A stretch of DNA of 64,000 bases from contig JAGVSM010002653.1 of the NCBI GenBank assembly GCA_022494885.1, forward strand, positions 1 to 64,000, written 5' to 3'. The position numbers were made by a program, and so were the translations under genes. This document shows, piece after piece, positions 1 through 11,275 of the stretch. The notes under the pieces were generated by a model. It saw nothing but the letters and a program-made list of their open reading frames with translations, ran no database searches and had not been told where the DNA came from. The number at the start of each line of letters is the position of its first letter. The first letter of the stretch is position 1. Source of the DNA: Micrasema longulum. Lineage: Eukaryota > Arthropoda > Insecta > Trichoptera > Brachycentridae.

Positions 1-229
1 CCGTATTTTTTAAAATTGTTATTAAATCATAGTCGACTGTTTGTTTCTTTAAAATAAATAAATTAATAAATAAAAAATAAAATGCTAAATTTGAGTACAT
101 ACTCGTGAATACTTTAAGTAAGTACATACATATATTTAATTAACACAATCGAAAGTTTGATATCAATGATTTTATTTAGTTATTATTATTATTATTTTTG
201 AAAAAAAAATAATTTTCTATTGTTATTTT

Positions 230-915
230 TGTGTTTCGGATTACATAAATTGTGAGGATATGCGGGGACAGGGAATTTCGACAAATAGGTATTTGAACAT
301 TGTTTTCCTTGTTTTCCATTGTCTTGAAGATGCCTCCCCGATGCTATGCGAAAAAGATGACTGCATTTCGGACCTTTGATGCTTAATTCGAGGCGACCTC
401 CGTGATGTAGTGGTCAAGACGCTTGACTCACACATGGAAGGTTCCGGGTTCGATTCCCGGTGAGAACACAAAAAATAAATGTGATTTTTCTCAAGCCTGG
501 GTGACCTGTGATGTAATTTACAACTGTAATTGGGTCTCCTGGCCTGTTGTTGTGCAAAAAAAAAAAAAAAATTAAAATAGACAAAATCGACGTTTTGTTG
601 TCCCATTTTCCGCACCTCAAAACTGAACGGATTTTGTCATTTTTTTTAAAACAGAGTATCAGAATGAAATTTCAGGATCGATACGTATTTTTCAAAAACA
701 GTTATCATATTTGTATACCGTGCGCCCGAAGACCGCAGATAAAACTGGACGTTTTTAAGGGTTTTTGGATGGTTCTAGTTCTTATAATAAACTATTCACC
801 AATAAAGCAATACTATTGAGACACGCCGATGGTAAATATTTGTAGTGCCATAACCCAGGGTGGAAATGCGGAAATACGTTTGTAGAAAAGTCAGACCATG
901 TTTCCTCTACAGATA
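230..915 (+). repeat. Dispersed repeat G, copy interrupted by a SINE
   Basis: This stretch recurs with clear similarity at about 61300-61770. Shared blocks include the words gtttttggatggt and agttatcatatttgta and a closing segment ending in tttcctct. The copy here is split by the tRNA-derived SINE at 394-571. Its right part (around 840-890) also resembles 33640-33680. No coding potential is evident, and I do not recognise the class of element. Confidence 0.6.
394..571 (+). mobile_element. tRNA-derived SINE, family A
   Basis: The tRNA-like head has an A box around gtgatgtagtggtcaag and a B box ggttcgattcc at 449-459, followed by a tRNA-unrelated body and a poly(A) tail ending at 571. Related copies lie at 47362-47531 (-), 53853-53994 (+), 60665-60830 (-) and 62181-62316 (+). 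Shared body words are gtgttctcacc (in reverse copies), tcaagcct and gggcctcctg. It is inserted in the dispersed repeat at 230-915. Confidence 0.85.
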
Positions 916-2190
916 AATTAAGTATACTTCAAAACTTGCTTCATAAAGCTTCTACGTAACCAAAGAATCGGGTTCGGTTCTCTTAAATAAAAACATTGAC
1001 CTATTAGTACACATAAACGCACCCTGAGCCCTCTAAAACTATGACACTTAACTCTTGCCCCAACACTCAGTCATGGCCACTGCGTATTTAGTCTTCTTTG
1101 ACCGCCAGCCGGTTCTGACGTGACTTGATATTTTATTTGAAACCCAAATTTCTGATTATGCGTGAAAGCGTGTAAAAACTATTCGTATAAAAAGAAAAGA
1201 GATGGTGTAACTTTGTGTAACAGGTGCTTGTTTATGATTGAATTCCAAATCTGAAAATAATTAATATTTAAATATTGAATTTAAGTAGGTACCTATATAA
1301 ATACTTGTTTATAGTTGAATTCCAAAACATAAAATAATTCATTTTCAAATATAGAATTCTTTCGAGAGCTTAATACCAAAATATTAAACACTCTCAGTGC
1401 GATAAAGGAGAGGTGTCTTTGAGCAAAAGCAATACACTCAAAAGCACCAAAAGTAGACCAATTTATTCACAATTTATGTATTTATACATTGTATATTCGT
1501 GAACACTAATCTTTCGATCTCCTCCAAATTGAATAATAAATACGCTCAATTTTAAGGTATAAAGTAAATTTAAAGATTCAGTTTTGGCTCTAACTAGAAC
1601 AGATAAATTCGGTTTCCGTTAAATATTAACTCTTGCTCGGTCACTACTTGTTATACCTTTATATAATTACTATACCATACTTTAATTTTATTTTGTTAAA
1701 TGTGTATGTGAGATTATAATTTTATTATGTTTAATAAGGCATGATTCAAATTTTAATAAAATGTATCACTCGGCACATTATGTTTAATGTAAAAAAAACG
1801 TACATTGTAAAATAATAAATAAATAAATCATGGAAATAGTGAAATGATATAATGTCATCACAAATTAATATTCAGACCAAAATTATTTATTAATAAAATA
1901 TACGACTTAAATTTTTAAATGGCACCGCCATTTACCAAGATGATATAGGTATATAGGAGGCATTGCATTTATTTGTTATTGTCTATGTCCTGTCATTTTT
2001 TCTATGGGTACTTCTATTCCAAATACAAACGTCAAATGTGCGTCAAAAGTCAAAAGTTTTGGATGTATTAGAGCGTCATAATAATGTTTATATAATTTAT
2101 TTTGTGTCTTTATTTACTAACATTTTAATACGTCACTAACTGCTTAGCGTTTTTTTTTTAAATATTCGTACGGTCTTAATTTGTTTTACC
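916..2190. other. Intergenic AT-rich DNA with repeat remnants
   Basis: No gene is seen. Segment 1020-1370 resembles 33690-34120: both contain cttgtttatgattgaattcc and gttgaattccaaaacataaa (the second copy with one change), so it is an old interspersed repeat. The last 150 bases before 2192 are the presumed INO80B promoter and 5' UTR, but no TATA box or initiator stands out. Confidence 0.5.
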
Positions 2191-2191
2191 G

Positions 2192-2240
2192 ATGGGTAAA
2201 AGAAAAGATTTCTTGTTACTTGAAGATAATCCCAGAGACA
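2192..2240 (+). CDS. INO80B: INO80B exon 1
   Basis: Short first coding exon of 49 bases, 16 codons plus one base. It ends at a GTTAGT donor at 2241. The exon is too short for an ORF scan and was found by following exon 2 upstream in matching phase. Confidence 0.75.
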
Positions 2241-5079
2241 GTTAGTATTTTTATGATTGTATTAAAAATAGCGTTTAAAAATATTTAACCTTCAGATTAT
2301 AATAACTATGATTATTTCAGATGAATTCGATCAACCACAAAAGAGGCATAAACGGCACAAACACAAAAAACACAAGAAAAAGAAGGATCAAATTGATGAT
2401 TTCGATAGCGATGCTTCTATAGATGTCTCATTCGAAGATGGAATTGATGCCAAACCTGCTTTCAAAGTCAAGATTAAAATGAGTAAGGATTCTACCACAG
2501 CGTCTGCTGCAGATTTACTCAAAAACCAAATAAACAAATATCCCGAGAAAAAATTGCCAATACCCATGTCTACAAGTATGTCTCCTAAGGTTGCTCCCAA
2601 AAAGAAAAAAGGAAAAGGCAAAGACAGTGGAACTTCAAGCGAAGAAGAAAGGTGGTTAGATGCTATAGAATCAGGAAAACTTGAGGAGGTAAGATTTGTT
2701 GGACAAAACACAGAAAATAAACAATAAATGTTTTTTTAAATATCAGCATTTCCCTTTGTTATTGCAGGTTTTTCTCGAAGGTAAGAAAAGTTTAACACAA
2801 TCCTTCAAAAGTTAAGATTGTTCTGCTTTATCTGTTTTAGTTACATGAAATGTAATCCGATTCTACACATGTACCCTCGAAACAAATTATTAAGTTTTTC
2901 ACATAATCTTTTTTAATTGTGAATTTGTCGCATTCAGTACAGACTTGCTTGGTAAAAAAAAAAAATTGAAAAAAATGGGAATCAAGTTGAGGTAAAGTGG
3001 GTTTCGGATCTCTGATCTGTGAATAAGCGACAACGGCCACAGGACCGCAAACCGAGTTAATAAATACATAAAAAGCATGTGCGGTCCGTCCAATGAACGA
3101 GTGGAAGCATTACTTCCATACGTTCATAGAATTAATTGAATCATTGCTTCCCTTAAATTACCAAATAATCAATTGTTTGAATTATTTTTAATAATAATTT
3201 ACTATTTAGTCATTTTACCTAATATAGAATTTGTTAACAACCACCATACAAAAACATGTAAATATAGCGACATGCACCCCGCACAACCGTACATCAATAT
3301 GAAGAACTACGAATAGTGCCTGCGATAAACATCTCGCTGCATGCAGATCACAGGGAATCTGGTTCGAATATTTGTTCCAGGCTACTATATGGAATTCATT
3401 CAATCAATTCATTAGGGATTTTGAGTATTATTCAATTAAAATCTATAACCTACTTCCACTATCTATTAAAACAATTAGTAACGAGAAAATGTTTAAAAAG
3501 GCTATGAAAAAATGGATAGTGGAGCTAGGTAGAAGTAAATGGATTGTCTCATTCGCCCAAACCAATATTGAATCAACTGCTCCACAAATGTATAGCTTAT
3601 GTTATGTTTTTGTTCTTTCATTGTGCATTTTGTAATATAAATTGTATAGATGTACATAAATTAACTATAAACATAAATACGTAGTTTTTAAACTGTCTGA
3701 ACATTTTGTTAATTATCTCTGTTTATTAAGTCTTCTTTGTTTATTCTCAAATGTATAAATATTTTTTTTAAAAGTATATTGTTATATGTCCTCGGCACGG
3801 GGAGGTCTCATTATTTTTATTATTGATCATAATTTATAATGGGAAAAAAATATGAATAAATAAATAAGCTGGAAAAATATTAGGATTGCTAATCCTTGTA
3901 CATTTTTCATACATTGCAATGTGACTGTATTTCTTTTATCTACAACGCGTGTTTTGATGCAAAAAAAAAAAAAATCTTTTCTGATTCTAAGAGTACAAAA
4001 TAACATGCAGAATGTATTTAATCTATCGTATTGATTTGTTTTTATTTAGTCTTTTGTTATTATTTTAGTAGCATAATGATAAAATATGAATTAATATAAA
4101 ATAATTTCTGGTTGTTTTTTCTTTCCTTGCAACTGAAACCGAATATTTTTCACAGGATAATAATATGTATGAAATAAAAAGTATTTTCTGTAGCTGCATT
4201 TTAATCAAATAGAAATCTACGCTATAAAATATTTTGATTTAGTTAGGTAGTTTATAGAAGTATTTAGTGATAGAGGTGGATAAAAAATATAATAATTTAT
4301 TACTGATTGTATTCTTATTTTCGATGAATTGTATAGTATTATTATTACCTATAACATGTACTAATTACTTCCCTTATCAAAAACCTCACCACATGCCCCT
4401 GATACAAAGTAACGTTATAAATGTTTATTATGTTCTGATTTACACTGTGTCTATATATCACTAATATGTTTGTTCTTCAACCATTATTTTGATCTTGTGG
4501 GTAGTTTACTATTTTTAAAACAAAGGTTATTTTCAGGTGGATGATGAACTTAAGAAAATTAAACCAAAAGATCCAAAAATGATGACAGCTCGACAGCGAG
4601 CAATGTACGAGAGAGGTACTGATAAGGAACCTAGTCCGGGGGGAGAAGTATTACTTGCACTTCCTTCCGGATACAAAGAAAAAGTCATGACTGCTGAAGC
4701 GATTCAGAAAGCCGCTTTGAAATCTCAAAAACGAAAACAGCTCGCCGATGAAAAACGAGAAAAAGATAAGAAAAAAACAATGGAGAGACTTCTAAAAAAG
4801 CAGGAATCTAAAATATTAAAAGGTATTCCCAAATCTAAACCATACAAAAAAATAGTACCCCTTATTACTTATAGAAATTCTGTTGATGGTGTAGCGGTGT
4901 TGATGCCACCCGGTGTAGACTACCCTATTCAGGCCAAATACGCAATGGAACCACCCAAGCCTAAAATATGTGGCATTCTAAATTGCTACAATCTGAAGAG
5001 ATATTCATGTTCAAGAACTGGGATACCCTTATGTAGTTTAGAATGTTATAAGAAAAATTTGATGAACATTGTTGTTTAG
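2192..5079 (+). CDS. INO80B: INO80 complex subunit B (PAPA-1 / zf-HIT protein)
   Basis: Predicted subunit of the nuclear INO80 ATP-dependent chromatin-remodelling complex. Coding exons are 2192-2240, 2321-2688 and 4537-5079, joined at phases 1 and 0 with GT-AG introns, giving about 319 residues. The N-terminus is a basic His/Lys-rich tract (KRHKRHKHKKHKKKK), then an acidic Ser-rich linker. A PAPA-1-type segment follows, starting at MTARQRAMYERG (about residue 155) and continuing into a charged helical stretch. The C-terminus is a HIT zinc finger from about residue 284 (CGILNC, then a CSRTGIPLC block and CSLEC-like cysteines). Start chosen at ATG 2192 because MGKRKDFLLLEDNPRD joins in frame to exon 2. 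A possible poly(A) signal AATAAA lies at 5480-5485. Intron 2 carries a LINE 3' fragment. The domain order is typical of the family and I am fairly sure of the call. Confidence 0.88.
2321..2688 (+). CDS. INO80B: INO80B exon 2
   Basis: Acceptor attatttcag ends at 2320 and donor GTAAGA starts at 2689. The exon encodes the basic tract and the acidic Ser-rich linker ending ESGKLEE. Phase 1 in, phase 0 out. Confidence 0.85.
2972..3045 (-). repeat. Degenerate SINE head, family C
   Basis: The word aatcaagttgaggtaaagtg and the following tgatctgtga resemble the minus-strand tRNA-like head of the SINE at 22345-22507 (gaatcaagttagggtagagt). The B box is decayed. It sits in INO80B intron 2. Confidence 0.4.
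3300..3870 (+). mobile_element. LINE 3' end, family with CCTC/GAGG tail hairpin
   Basis: Frame remnants read LPLSIKTISNEKMFKKAMKK, the usual end of the reverse-transcriptase ORF in Jockey/CR1-type non-LTR retrotransposons. The tail contains cctcggcacggggaggtc and ends in (ataaat)n near 3860. Another copy at 60045-60655 shares gtttaaaaaggctat and ccaaaccaat; tails recur at 6094-6232 (-) and 43000-43245. It is heavily 5'-truncated and lies within INO80B intron 2. Confidence 0.7.
4537..5079 (+). CDS. INO80B: INO80B exon 3 (terminal coding exon)
   Basis: Acceptor ttattttcag ends at 4536. The exon encodes 180 residues with the PAPA-1-type segment and the C-terminal HIT zinc finger, and ends at TAG 5077-5079. 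Confidence 0.9.
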   Translation: MDDELKKIKPKDPKMMTARQRAMYERGTDKEPSPGGEVLLALPSGYKEKVMTAEAIQKAALKSQKRKQLADEKREKDKKKTMERLLKKQESKILKGIPKSKPYKKIVPLITYRNSVDGVAVLMPPGVDYPIQAKYAMEPPKPKICGILNCYNLKRYSCSRTGIPLCSLECYKKNLMNIVV

Positions 5080-5802
5080 TCTAATATTATTTATTGTCTA
5101 TAATTTAAAATACACAATGCAAAAATTTTACTGATATATATTTTTATTTGTTAAATTTTGTGTTCTTATCCAATCCCAATCCATTTAGAACTAGATGAGC
5201 GTTTTGGTTCTAACCACAAATATATGAAATAGTTCTAATGTAAAAAAATAATTGTTTTTGCAAAAATGTAACTAATGAATCAATCTTTAGAAAATTTGCT
5301 TTTGTATGCGTAACATGAAGTTTTCATATAAAATATTTGAATGAGAACATGTGAAATATGTAAAAAAAAATAATTACACTGTACAGTCCTCCTTAGAACA
5401 GGTTTGCCTAGTGAGGACTCTTTAAACTAATTTTGTATAAAAAATATTTCATTTGGACAAAAAAAAGATTCTCACTCGTAATAAAATTTTTAATTAAAAA
5501 AAAATTATATGCTTTATCTGCTTGGGTTTTTTTAAATACATGTTTTGGTAGATGTGATGATTAAGTAATGTTTCCAAGTAAAATATAAAAATAAAAGCTT
5601 AGGATATATTAAGTAGGGTTTTTTCCAGATAGTAGCTCCGCCACCACTATTCTGTACTTTATTAGCCCTGGCAAATATTTACATTTGCTTAATAGATTTA
5701 TGTGGAGGGTAAACAGTCCTATATTTCAAACAAGAATTTAAAAATAAAACTCATTTTTCGGGTTTAACAGTATTTTAATATTTTGTATTATCTCATTTGC
5801 TC

Positions 5803-6253
5803 TTAACCCATTGCAACACAAAGCCGGCGAATCACCGGCCAAGGTCAATTTGTCACTGACTTACAAAGCCGGCGATTCGCCGGTTTGTTTTGAAGTTATT
5901 TGTTTTACATTAAAACTGAATGACAATAACTTTATTCATAAAAATTACATAAATAAGTATATTTCGGTTACTGATTTCATAATAAAATGTAATAATCACA
6001 ATTTATTTCACATTATTTATTACAAAATATTAATTTAGTCTTAATGTTATTGTAATAAAAAAATATGTCTAAATAAAATAGTGTGTTGTATTTGTTTATT
6101 TATTCATATTTTTTGCTTACAAACTATAATTAATAATAAAAATAATGTGACCTCACTGGGGTTTCTCGTGCCGAGGACACTTAACAATATACTTTTTTAA
6201 AATTACATTTATGAACAAATTATGTCATTTTTAGTAGTGGTGCAATGGGTTAA
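5803..6253. mobile_element. TTAA-flanked MITE (piggyBac-type ends)
   Basis: The left end reads TTAA then CCCATTGCAACAC, and the right end is the inverted complement GTGGTGCAATGGG then TTAA at 6250-6253. Duplicated TTAA plus CCC-starting terminal repeats is the hallmark of piggyBac-group insertion. Near the left end two near-palindromes, CCGGCGAATCACCGG (5824-5838) and CCGGCGATTCGCCGG (5869-5883), form subterminal repeats. No transposase is present. A LINE tail lies inside it at 6094-6232. Confidence 0.75.
6094..6232 (-). mobile_element. LINE 3' tail nested in the TTAA MITE
   Basis: Read on the minus strand the segment contains cctcggcacgag, then cccagtgaggtcacatt, and ends in (aataaata)n. 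This is the 3' end of the same LINE family as 3300-3870 and 60045-60655. It lies within the MITE and so inserted after it. Confidence 0.65.
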
Positions 6254-6299
6254 TCACTAAAGAATCTTTTTTGGTATTGACAAATATAAATTATTTGTA

Positions 6300-7000
6300 A
6301 TATCCTATGATATTTCATGTTCCCAAACATTGTTGATGATTTTAATCAATTCCCGGGTGTTTTTGGCCCATTTCTTTGCAATTTTTTGTTTCATTATTGC
6401 TCATAAATTTTCCATCGGGTTGTTCCCAGGCCAACTCGATGACGTAACTCCAAAATACTCCTTGAATTCAGTAACCTATTAAAAACATATGATATTACAA
6501 ATCAAGTAACAAAAATTTATATTAATAAAATATAATTATCTACTCACTGATCAAGCTCGATGGCAAGCCACAGAATCATCTTAGAGTACAGGATTTGAAC
6601 TGAATTGTGTTGTCTTCAACTGTGGGAAACACATGATTTTCCAAAACGGTTTTATATTGTATAGCATTCATGGTGCCTCGGACTATCTGTAGTGGACCCA
6701 AACCATAAGCTGTCATGTACTGATGCTTTTGTTTTGCATGTAGATTGGATCTCTCAGTGTATTTCAGCAGCAGTAAGAAAATGATTTTGGTTATTAAGCT
6801 TGGCAACCAGCCGATCTTCTCTAGGATTTGTCATGTGCTGCTGACTACTTCCCTTATTTCGCTCTATAGAACCAATTTTTAAAAAAACTTTCTGACGGAA
6901 CACTACGAGAAACCAATTCTACAAAAATTTCAGGATTTAAAAAGTTTTCCTGTAACAGAGTAATAATTTTCGATTTTATCACGATATACATTTGACCTAA
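6300..7000 (-). pseudogene. Tc1-like transposase relic
   Basis: Minus-strand frames contain GLGPLQIVRGTMNAIQY at 6640-6720, matching the Tc1 family GxGPL...GtMna region. Further downstream come WPGNNPMENL, then an in-frame stop and AIMKQKIAKK (about 6370-6440), corresponding to the conserved WPxxSPDLNPIENLW third-Asp motif with residues lost. The copy is frameshifted with internal stops. Terminal repeats were not defined. Confidence 0.7.
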
Positions 7001-8390
7001 ACTCTCCATATTTTCGTAGCAATGTTTCTTCAGACGTAGCTTATAAAAGACTGATGTAGCTTTTAAAAATGTAATAACTTGAAATGTGTACCCAGTATAG
7101 TTTTAAACGATACTTAGAAGCCATTGTTAAATAGTAAAATAATTTCTATGAAATATGGTGAGGTAAACTGGGAGATAGGAATAGCGGGTTTGGCAAACTT
7201 TTTTTTGTCTATAGGTGTAGTATTACAATTTCAAAATGAATTATTTTAGTGTGAACACTTATACTAGCAAAAATAGGATGTAAATTATACTTAATTTATA
7301 ATTAAAACACTTAAATAGGATCATTATATTCCAATAGCTTCTGCGTAAGATTTTTATTTGCTCATTTGTAATGTTTCTAAAACCCATCTGGTTCTTATAC
7401 TTCGTATTAGTCTGTTAAAAAATAAATTATGCTCTCAAAGTTGCTAATAAATGGTCCAAAAATTATTAATGTTTTATTTAAAGATTTGGCCAAAAAAAAA
7501 TACTTAGAATTGTTTATTTTTTAACAAAGAATCCTAAATAACTGCAGAAATATCAAAGCCACAGATGCTACTATTTGTTACTACTTACTCTTTAAAGAGT
7601 TATCTTTTATATTGGGATTTAAATCCCAATATAAAAGATGGCCATCAGCGAATGTTTTCTGCAAGAAATATGTGCTTTGCAATGCCTTAATGCACGTCAT
7701 CCTCATTACGTGTCTCAAAAAAACTGATTCCTTGTAAAATAGGTAAGTGTGGTTAAGGCTTTTGGGAGCTTTTGGGTACTTTCCATAAACCCATACTAAA
7801 ACTAACTTTGATGGTATACTTTAGTATTGATTTTTTATATTTTTATACCATTTTTGGCCAATTCACAAAAATATTGAAATCCTAGTGCGATTCCGCTATA
7901 CACGATTCTCGACATCAATTTCTAAATCAAAGTAGTTTTTACTTTACTTAATGCCAATGCAAAGAAGACTTTTTGAACTTGGTTACAAAAAACTTTTTAA
8001 AAAAAAAAGTTAATATTTCAATTTTTAGAGCGCTTATAAATCTTGACATTGGGAGGTGTGGTGCAAATAAAAAATCGGTACCTGCAACACTCGTGTGAAA
8101 CAGCTATCATCGACGGTTTGAGATTATATCTGCCTCTTTAAATTTTTTATTTAAACATCAATTTATTTTTTGAAAGAAAATGAAAGTATTTATTAGTTTT
8201 TTCGCATTATTAACCACGAGGAGCCATCCTTCGCTTGTTGAACCCGCAGTATAAAAGTTTGGTTTTCTCACAGAACTTAAGTGTGAAAGATTTGAAACTT
8301 TGTAAAAGTAAGAAAAATTCAAAGGGAAACTTAAATTTATTCTAATTTGGAGAACCTTGTTAGTTGAATTAAAACAAACATTGACTCAAA
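7000..8390. other. Intergenic AT-rich DNA, no gene seen
   Basis: Apart from the 38-bp palindrome at 7602-7639 I see no gene, conserved peptide or clear element. Some of it may belong to the older transposon remnants on either side. Confidence 0.4.
7602..7639. repeat. Perfect 38-bp palindrome
   Basis: The arm atcttttatattgggattt (7602-7620) is followed immediately by its exact reverse complement (7621-7639), with no spacer. It may be the junction of a nested or snap-back element or a cruciform-forming site. No associated gene. Confidence 0.9.
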
Positions 8391-8393
8391 TTG

Positions 8394-9870
8394 GTTGCAC
8401 CTCTATCGCAGTATTAGGATCGCGGGTGCAACGTTTTCGTTTCCCTAGCATTACGCTGTCATTTACCATATTTTAATGATTTTTTATGCCTTGGATATTA
8501 ATGCACATTGTGTGTGATCAGTGATTTATATTTGATAGATTTTTTATATTGACATTTCCCTTTTTTTTTACAAATTAAAAGAACAGTTACAGAGCAGCTG
8601 TGCGAACACTTATGAACCAGCCCAAATATCAATTAAATAGCATTAGTTTCAGGAAATACTTCTGCTGGCAACCTCGAGGGTTCAAGAGACATTTTTGAAG
8701 AATCATCATTTGACTTATTGTATGCGTCGGGTGAATGGTTTACCATACGTTGCTGAAGATTCATTATTTTAGCCACTGTAAACATCTGAAACGCACACTC
8801 TTTTCCCTACATTGTATAAGAGATTCTCTCTGATGAAATATTGAAAGCAGATATATGCAAAAACAAAATTGTGTACTGAATGTAATTCAGGAGCTATTTT
8901 TTTATAATTTCAACCGCTTTCTTAGGACTTGCAAGAAGATTACGCTTCACTTTTGTCACCGCCTTTCCTAAACTGTGAGGACTGTTGCATGTCGCACCTG
9001 CCTGATGTAATCTGTGCTTTCAGTATTTGATTAGAAAGAACCTTTTATACAACGCAGGAAAAGATTACGCGTTTCAGATGTTTTTTCTTTTTAATTTTCC
9101 AGCACAAGTTATTTATGACTTATAGGAAATGGTCTGAAAATTTAAATATTTGAGTAAATAATTAGAACTCTTTCTAGTATTTCTCTTTTTTTTAAATATT
9201 CTTGTAATATATTAATACAAGCAATGAGTCTTCAACGACGTTTCTAAAACTCTCGAGGTTGCCAGCACAAGTATTTCCTGAAACTGACGCTGTCTTATCA
9301 AAGATATTTGCGCTGGGTCATACGTGCTCGTGCCGCTGCTCTGAAAGTTAGGTAAAAAAAGTTACACAATATCACTATTTGAGGTAAGTCAGAGCAATAT
9401 GAATGAGAATGGAGACGAGTGTGATCCTTTAGGACGATTGATGGTAAACACTACATCAAAAACATGAATGACATAGCCGACCTAGATAATATCGCAAAAT
9501 TGGGAGCGCGATAGAAGAAGATGATGGCAGTAATGTAAAAATATTTTTTTTGGCAAATACTGACGTAATTGAAAATAATAATTAGCTTAGGTGATTGAAG
9601 AAGTGTACTAATTAGTAATATACATTATATGATCTTTCATTTACTGAATATAGGTATTTATAATGACATTTATGTTCGCTTAAGTTAGACGCGTTGCACC
9701 CGCGATAACTTCAAAAGGGAATAACCTATTGCTTATTTTTCATTTCAATAATATTTTAAACTATTTTTCAGTATTGAATTATCATTAATGTTTTATAATT
9801 AAGAGACTTGTGGTTTTGTATCATGATCTGGAAAGTTAGGGCCGATTTTCTTGCACCCGCGATAGCACTT
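8394..9870. repeat. Cluster of a TTGCACCCGCGAT motif in both orientations
   Basis: The 13-mer ttgcacccgcgat occurs at about 9694 and 9853, its complement atcgcgggtgcaa at about 8419, and a variant ttgcacctctatcgc at about 8395. Their spread around an inverted-repeat element suggests subterminal repeats of a decayed DNA transposon. The open stretch at about 9400 (MNENGDECDPLGRL) stops quickly and was not recognised. Confidence 0.45.
8648..9288. mobile_element. MITE-like element with ~40-bp terminal inverted repeats
   Basis: The left end caggaaatacttctgctgg then caacctcgag is repeated inverted at 9250-9288 as ctcgaggttgccagcaca then agtatttcctg. No transposase is readable inside. Target-site duplication was not convincing. 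The CAG start would be compatible with hAT-type ends, but this is inference. Confidence 0.6.
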
Positions 9871-10822
9871 TGAACCTCCCTCGTGATTTGTATAATCCAT
9901 TTGAATTATTTTACACAAATCAAAAGAAAACAGGTTAAAATGTTGCCCTTCAAATAATCATTTCATTAAAATTGTTTGTACTTTATTGGTTAGAAATCTT
10001 TAAATGCGTTTAAACGTTGCACCCTCCATAATGGAATCATCCCCCATTTATTTATCTGCACTGGATAAAATGTAGAGAAAAATATTTTTCTACAGTTTAA
10101 TAAAAAAAGACATTAATGACAAAGGACTATTTAATATTATTTGCAATATTACATTTATTGATAATCTAATTTATATAAATGCAACAATGATAATATAATA
10201 CATACATTGAGAATAAATGGTATTGCATATAGGTTTTTAACACTATAAAAACTAACATTCCTTCACCAATTCATTATTCCTGCAAAAATCATGCTTTCTG
10301 TGTTCAAAATCCGCAACATACTTAATATTAACATTATAATATATCCATTTTGAAACATCAATAAAAATAATCCTGTTACAATAATAACTACAAGGATTCT
10401 AGGTGGATAATTTTCATCTAAAACATATCACAGTTCCAGGGACCCTGCTTACATTTAGAGGTGTAAATAAATGGGGTAACAAGTGAAGTTTGAAATATCA
10501 TTAGGTGTGAAAATTTTCTAATTTCTACAACAAGATTTTGGCAAACATTTGAGCCGTAAATTTCCATGTAGCCCTAAAATTTGCACACTTGTACACAGTC
10601 AAATAAGTGTCTGTTTCCCGGTTTGTATAAATCTCTCCTTAAACCAGATCGATATATTCAGAATCGTCGGGGTGAAAACAGTCTATGAAACCCGCGATCC
10701 ACTTGTACACTGTAGAGAGAACGTCGACTGATCCAACAGGGGGTAATCTGAAGCAGGGCACTGACTCAGCACAGATTATTCTGTTTGCTGTTCCGGAGTC
10801 GTGCCAAGCCGGATTCTAAACG
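9871..10822. other. Non-coding stretch downstream of KCTD10
   Basis: No gene is seen. The part nearest 10823 must include the 3' UTR of the minus-strand KCTD10-like gene. The UTR end cannot be fixed: reverse-strand AATAAA-like words occur (for example near 10050) but none is decisive. Confidence 0.4.
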
Positions 10823-11275
10823 CTACGATTGATTATTCTGCTTATTGGAGCGCAGGCGAGCCAGTCCTGTGCGCTCCTCTTCCTCATCGCTGGTGTACGA
10901 CATACCGGCAACGGCTCCTCGAGAGGAGGTTGCCTGCATCAGGTCTTGGTCCGGCCCATTCCTGTTTTCGTACAGCAGTATGCTCAGGGTCTCTTCATAT
11001 ATCCTCGCTTCGGGAAACTCCACCTTCGTGTGCTTCTTGTCTGTAGCATAAACAATTGAAGTACAGCAAACTTCTGCGCGGTTCTTACCGTGTCCATAAA
11101 AAGACCAACAACATATCTCATTAGAGCCGATCACATCTTTTATAAAAAGAACTCTACCGCTGAATCTTAAGGACAGTTTATCGAATAATTCAATATTTTT
11201 TAGTAGATTATCATCAGAAGTACTTGTGTACGAATACTTATTATTGTGTCTATTGATGAGCAACTTGACCACGGG
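10823..11275 (-). CDS. KCTD10: KCTD10-like exon 3 (terminal)
   Basis: Acceptor ttgttttag precedes CCC at 11275. The exon encodes the conserved C-terminal domain and an acidic, low-complexity tail, with stop TAG at 10825-10823. Confidence 0.92.
   Translation of the reverse strand, partial: PVVKLLINRHNNKYSYTSTSDDNLLKNIELFDKLSLRFSGRVLFIKDVIGSNEICCWSFYGHGKNRAEVCCTSIVYATDKKHTKVEFPEARIYEETLSILLYENRNGPDQDLMQATSSRGAVAGMSYTSDEEEERTGLARLRSNKQNNQS

Noticed and set aside
394..465. tRNA gene
   Set aside because: A and B boxes are present, but no complete cloverleaf, and the same head recurs with a shared body and tail at five places: SINE, not a tRNA gene.
2768..2780. Possible 13-base microexon (ag|GTTTTTCTCGAAG|gtaaga) in INO80B intron 2
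   Set aside because: Its length would break the frame between exons 2 and 3, which join perfectly without it.
4267..4464. 65-codon open frame just before INO80B exon 3
   Set aside because: Hydrophobic AT-rich frame without an ATG context or known motif; intronic chance ORF.
10801..11059. Three overlapping plus-strand ORFs antisense to KCTD10-like exon 3
   Set aside because: Shadows of a strongly conserved minus-strand coding exon.
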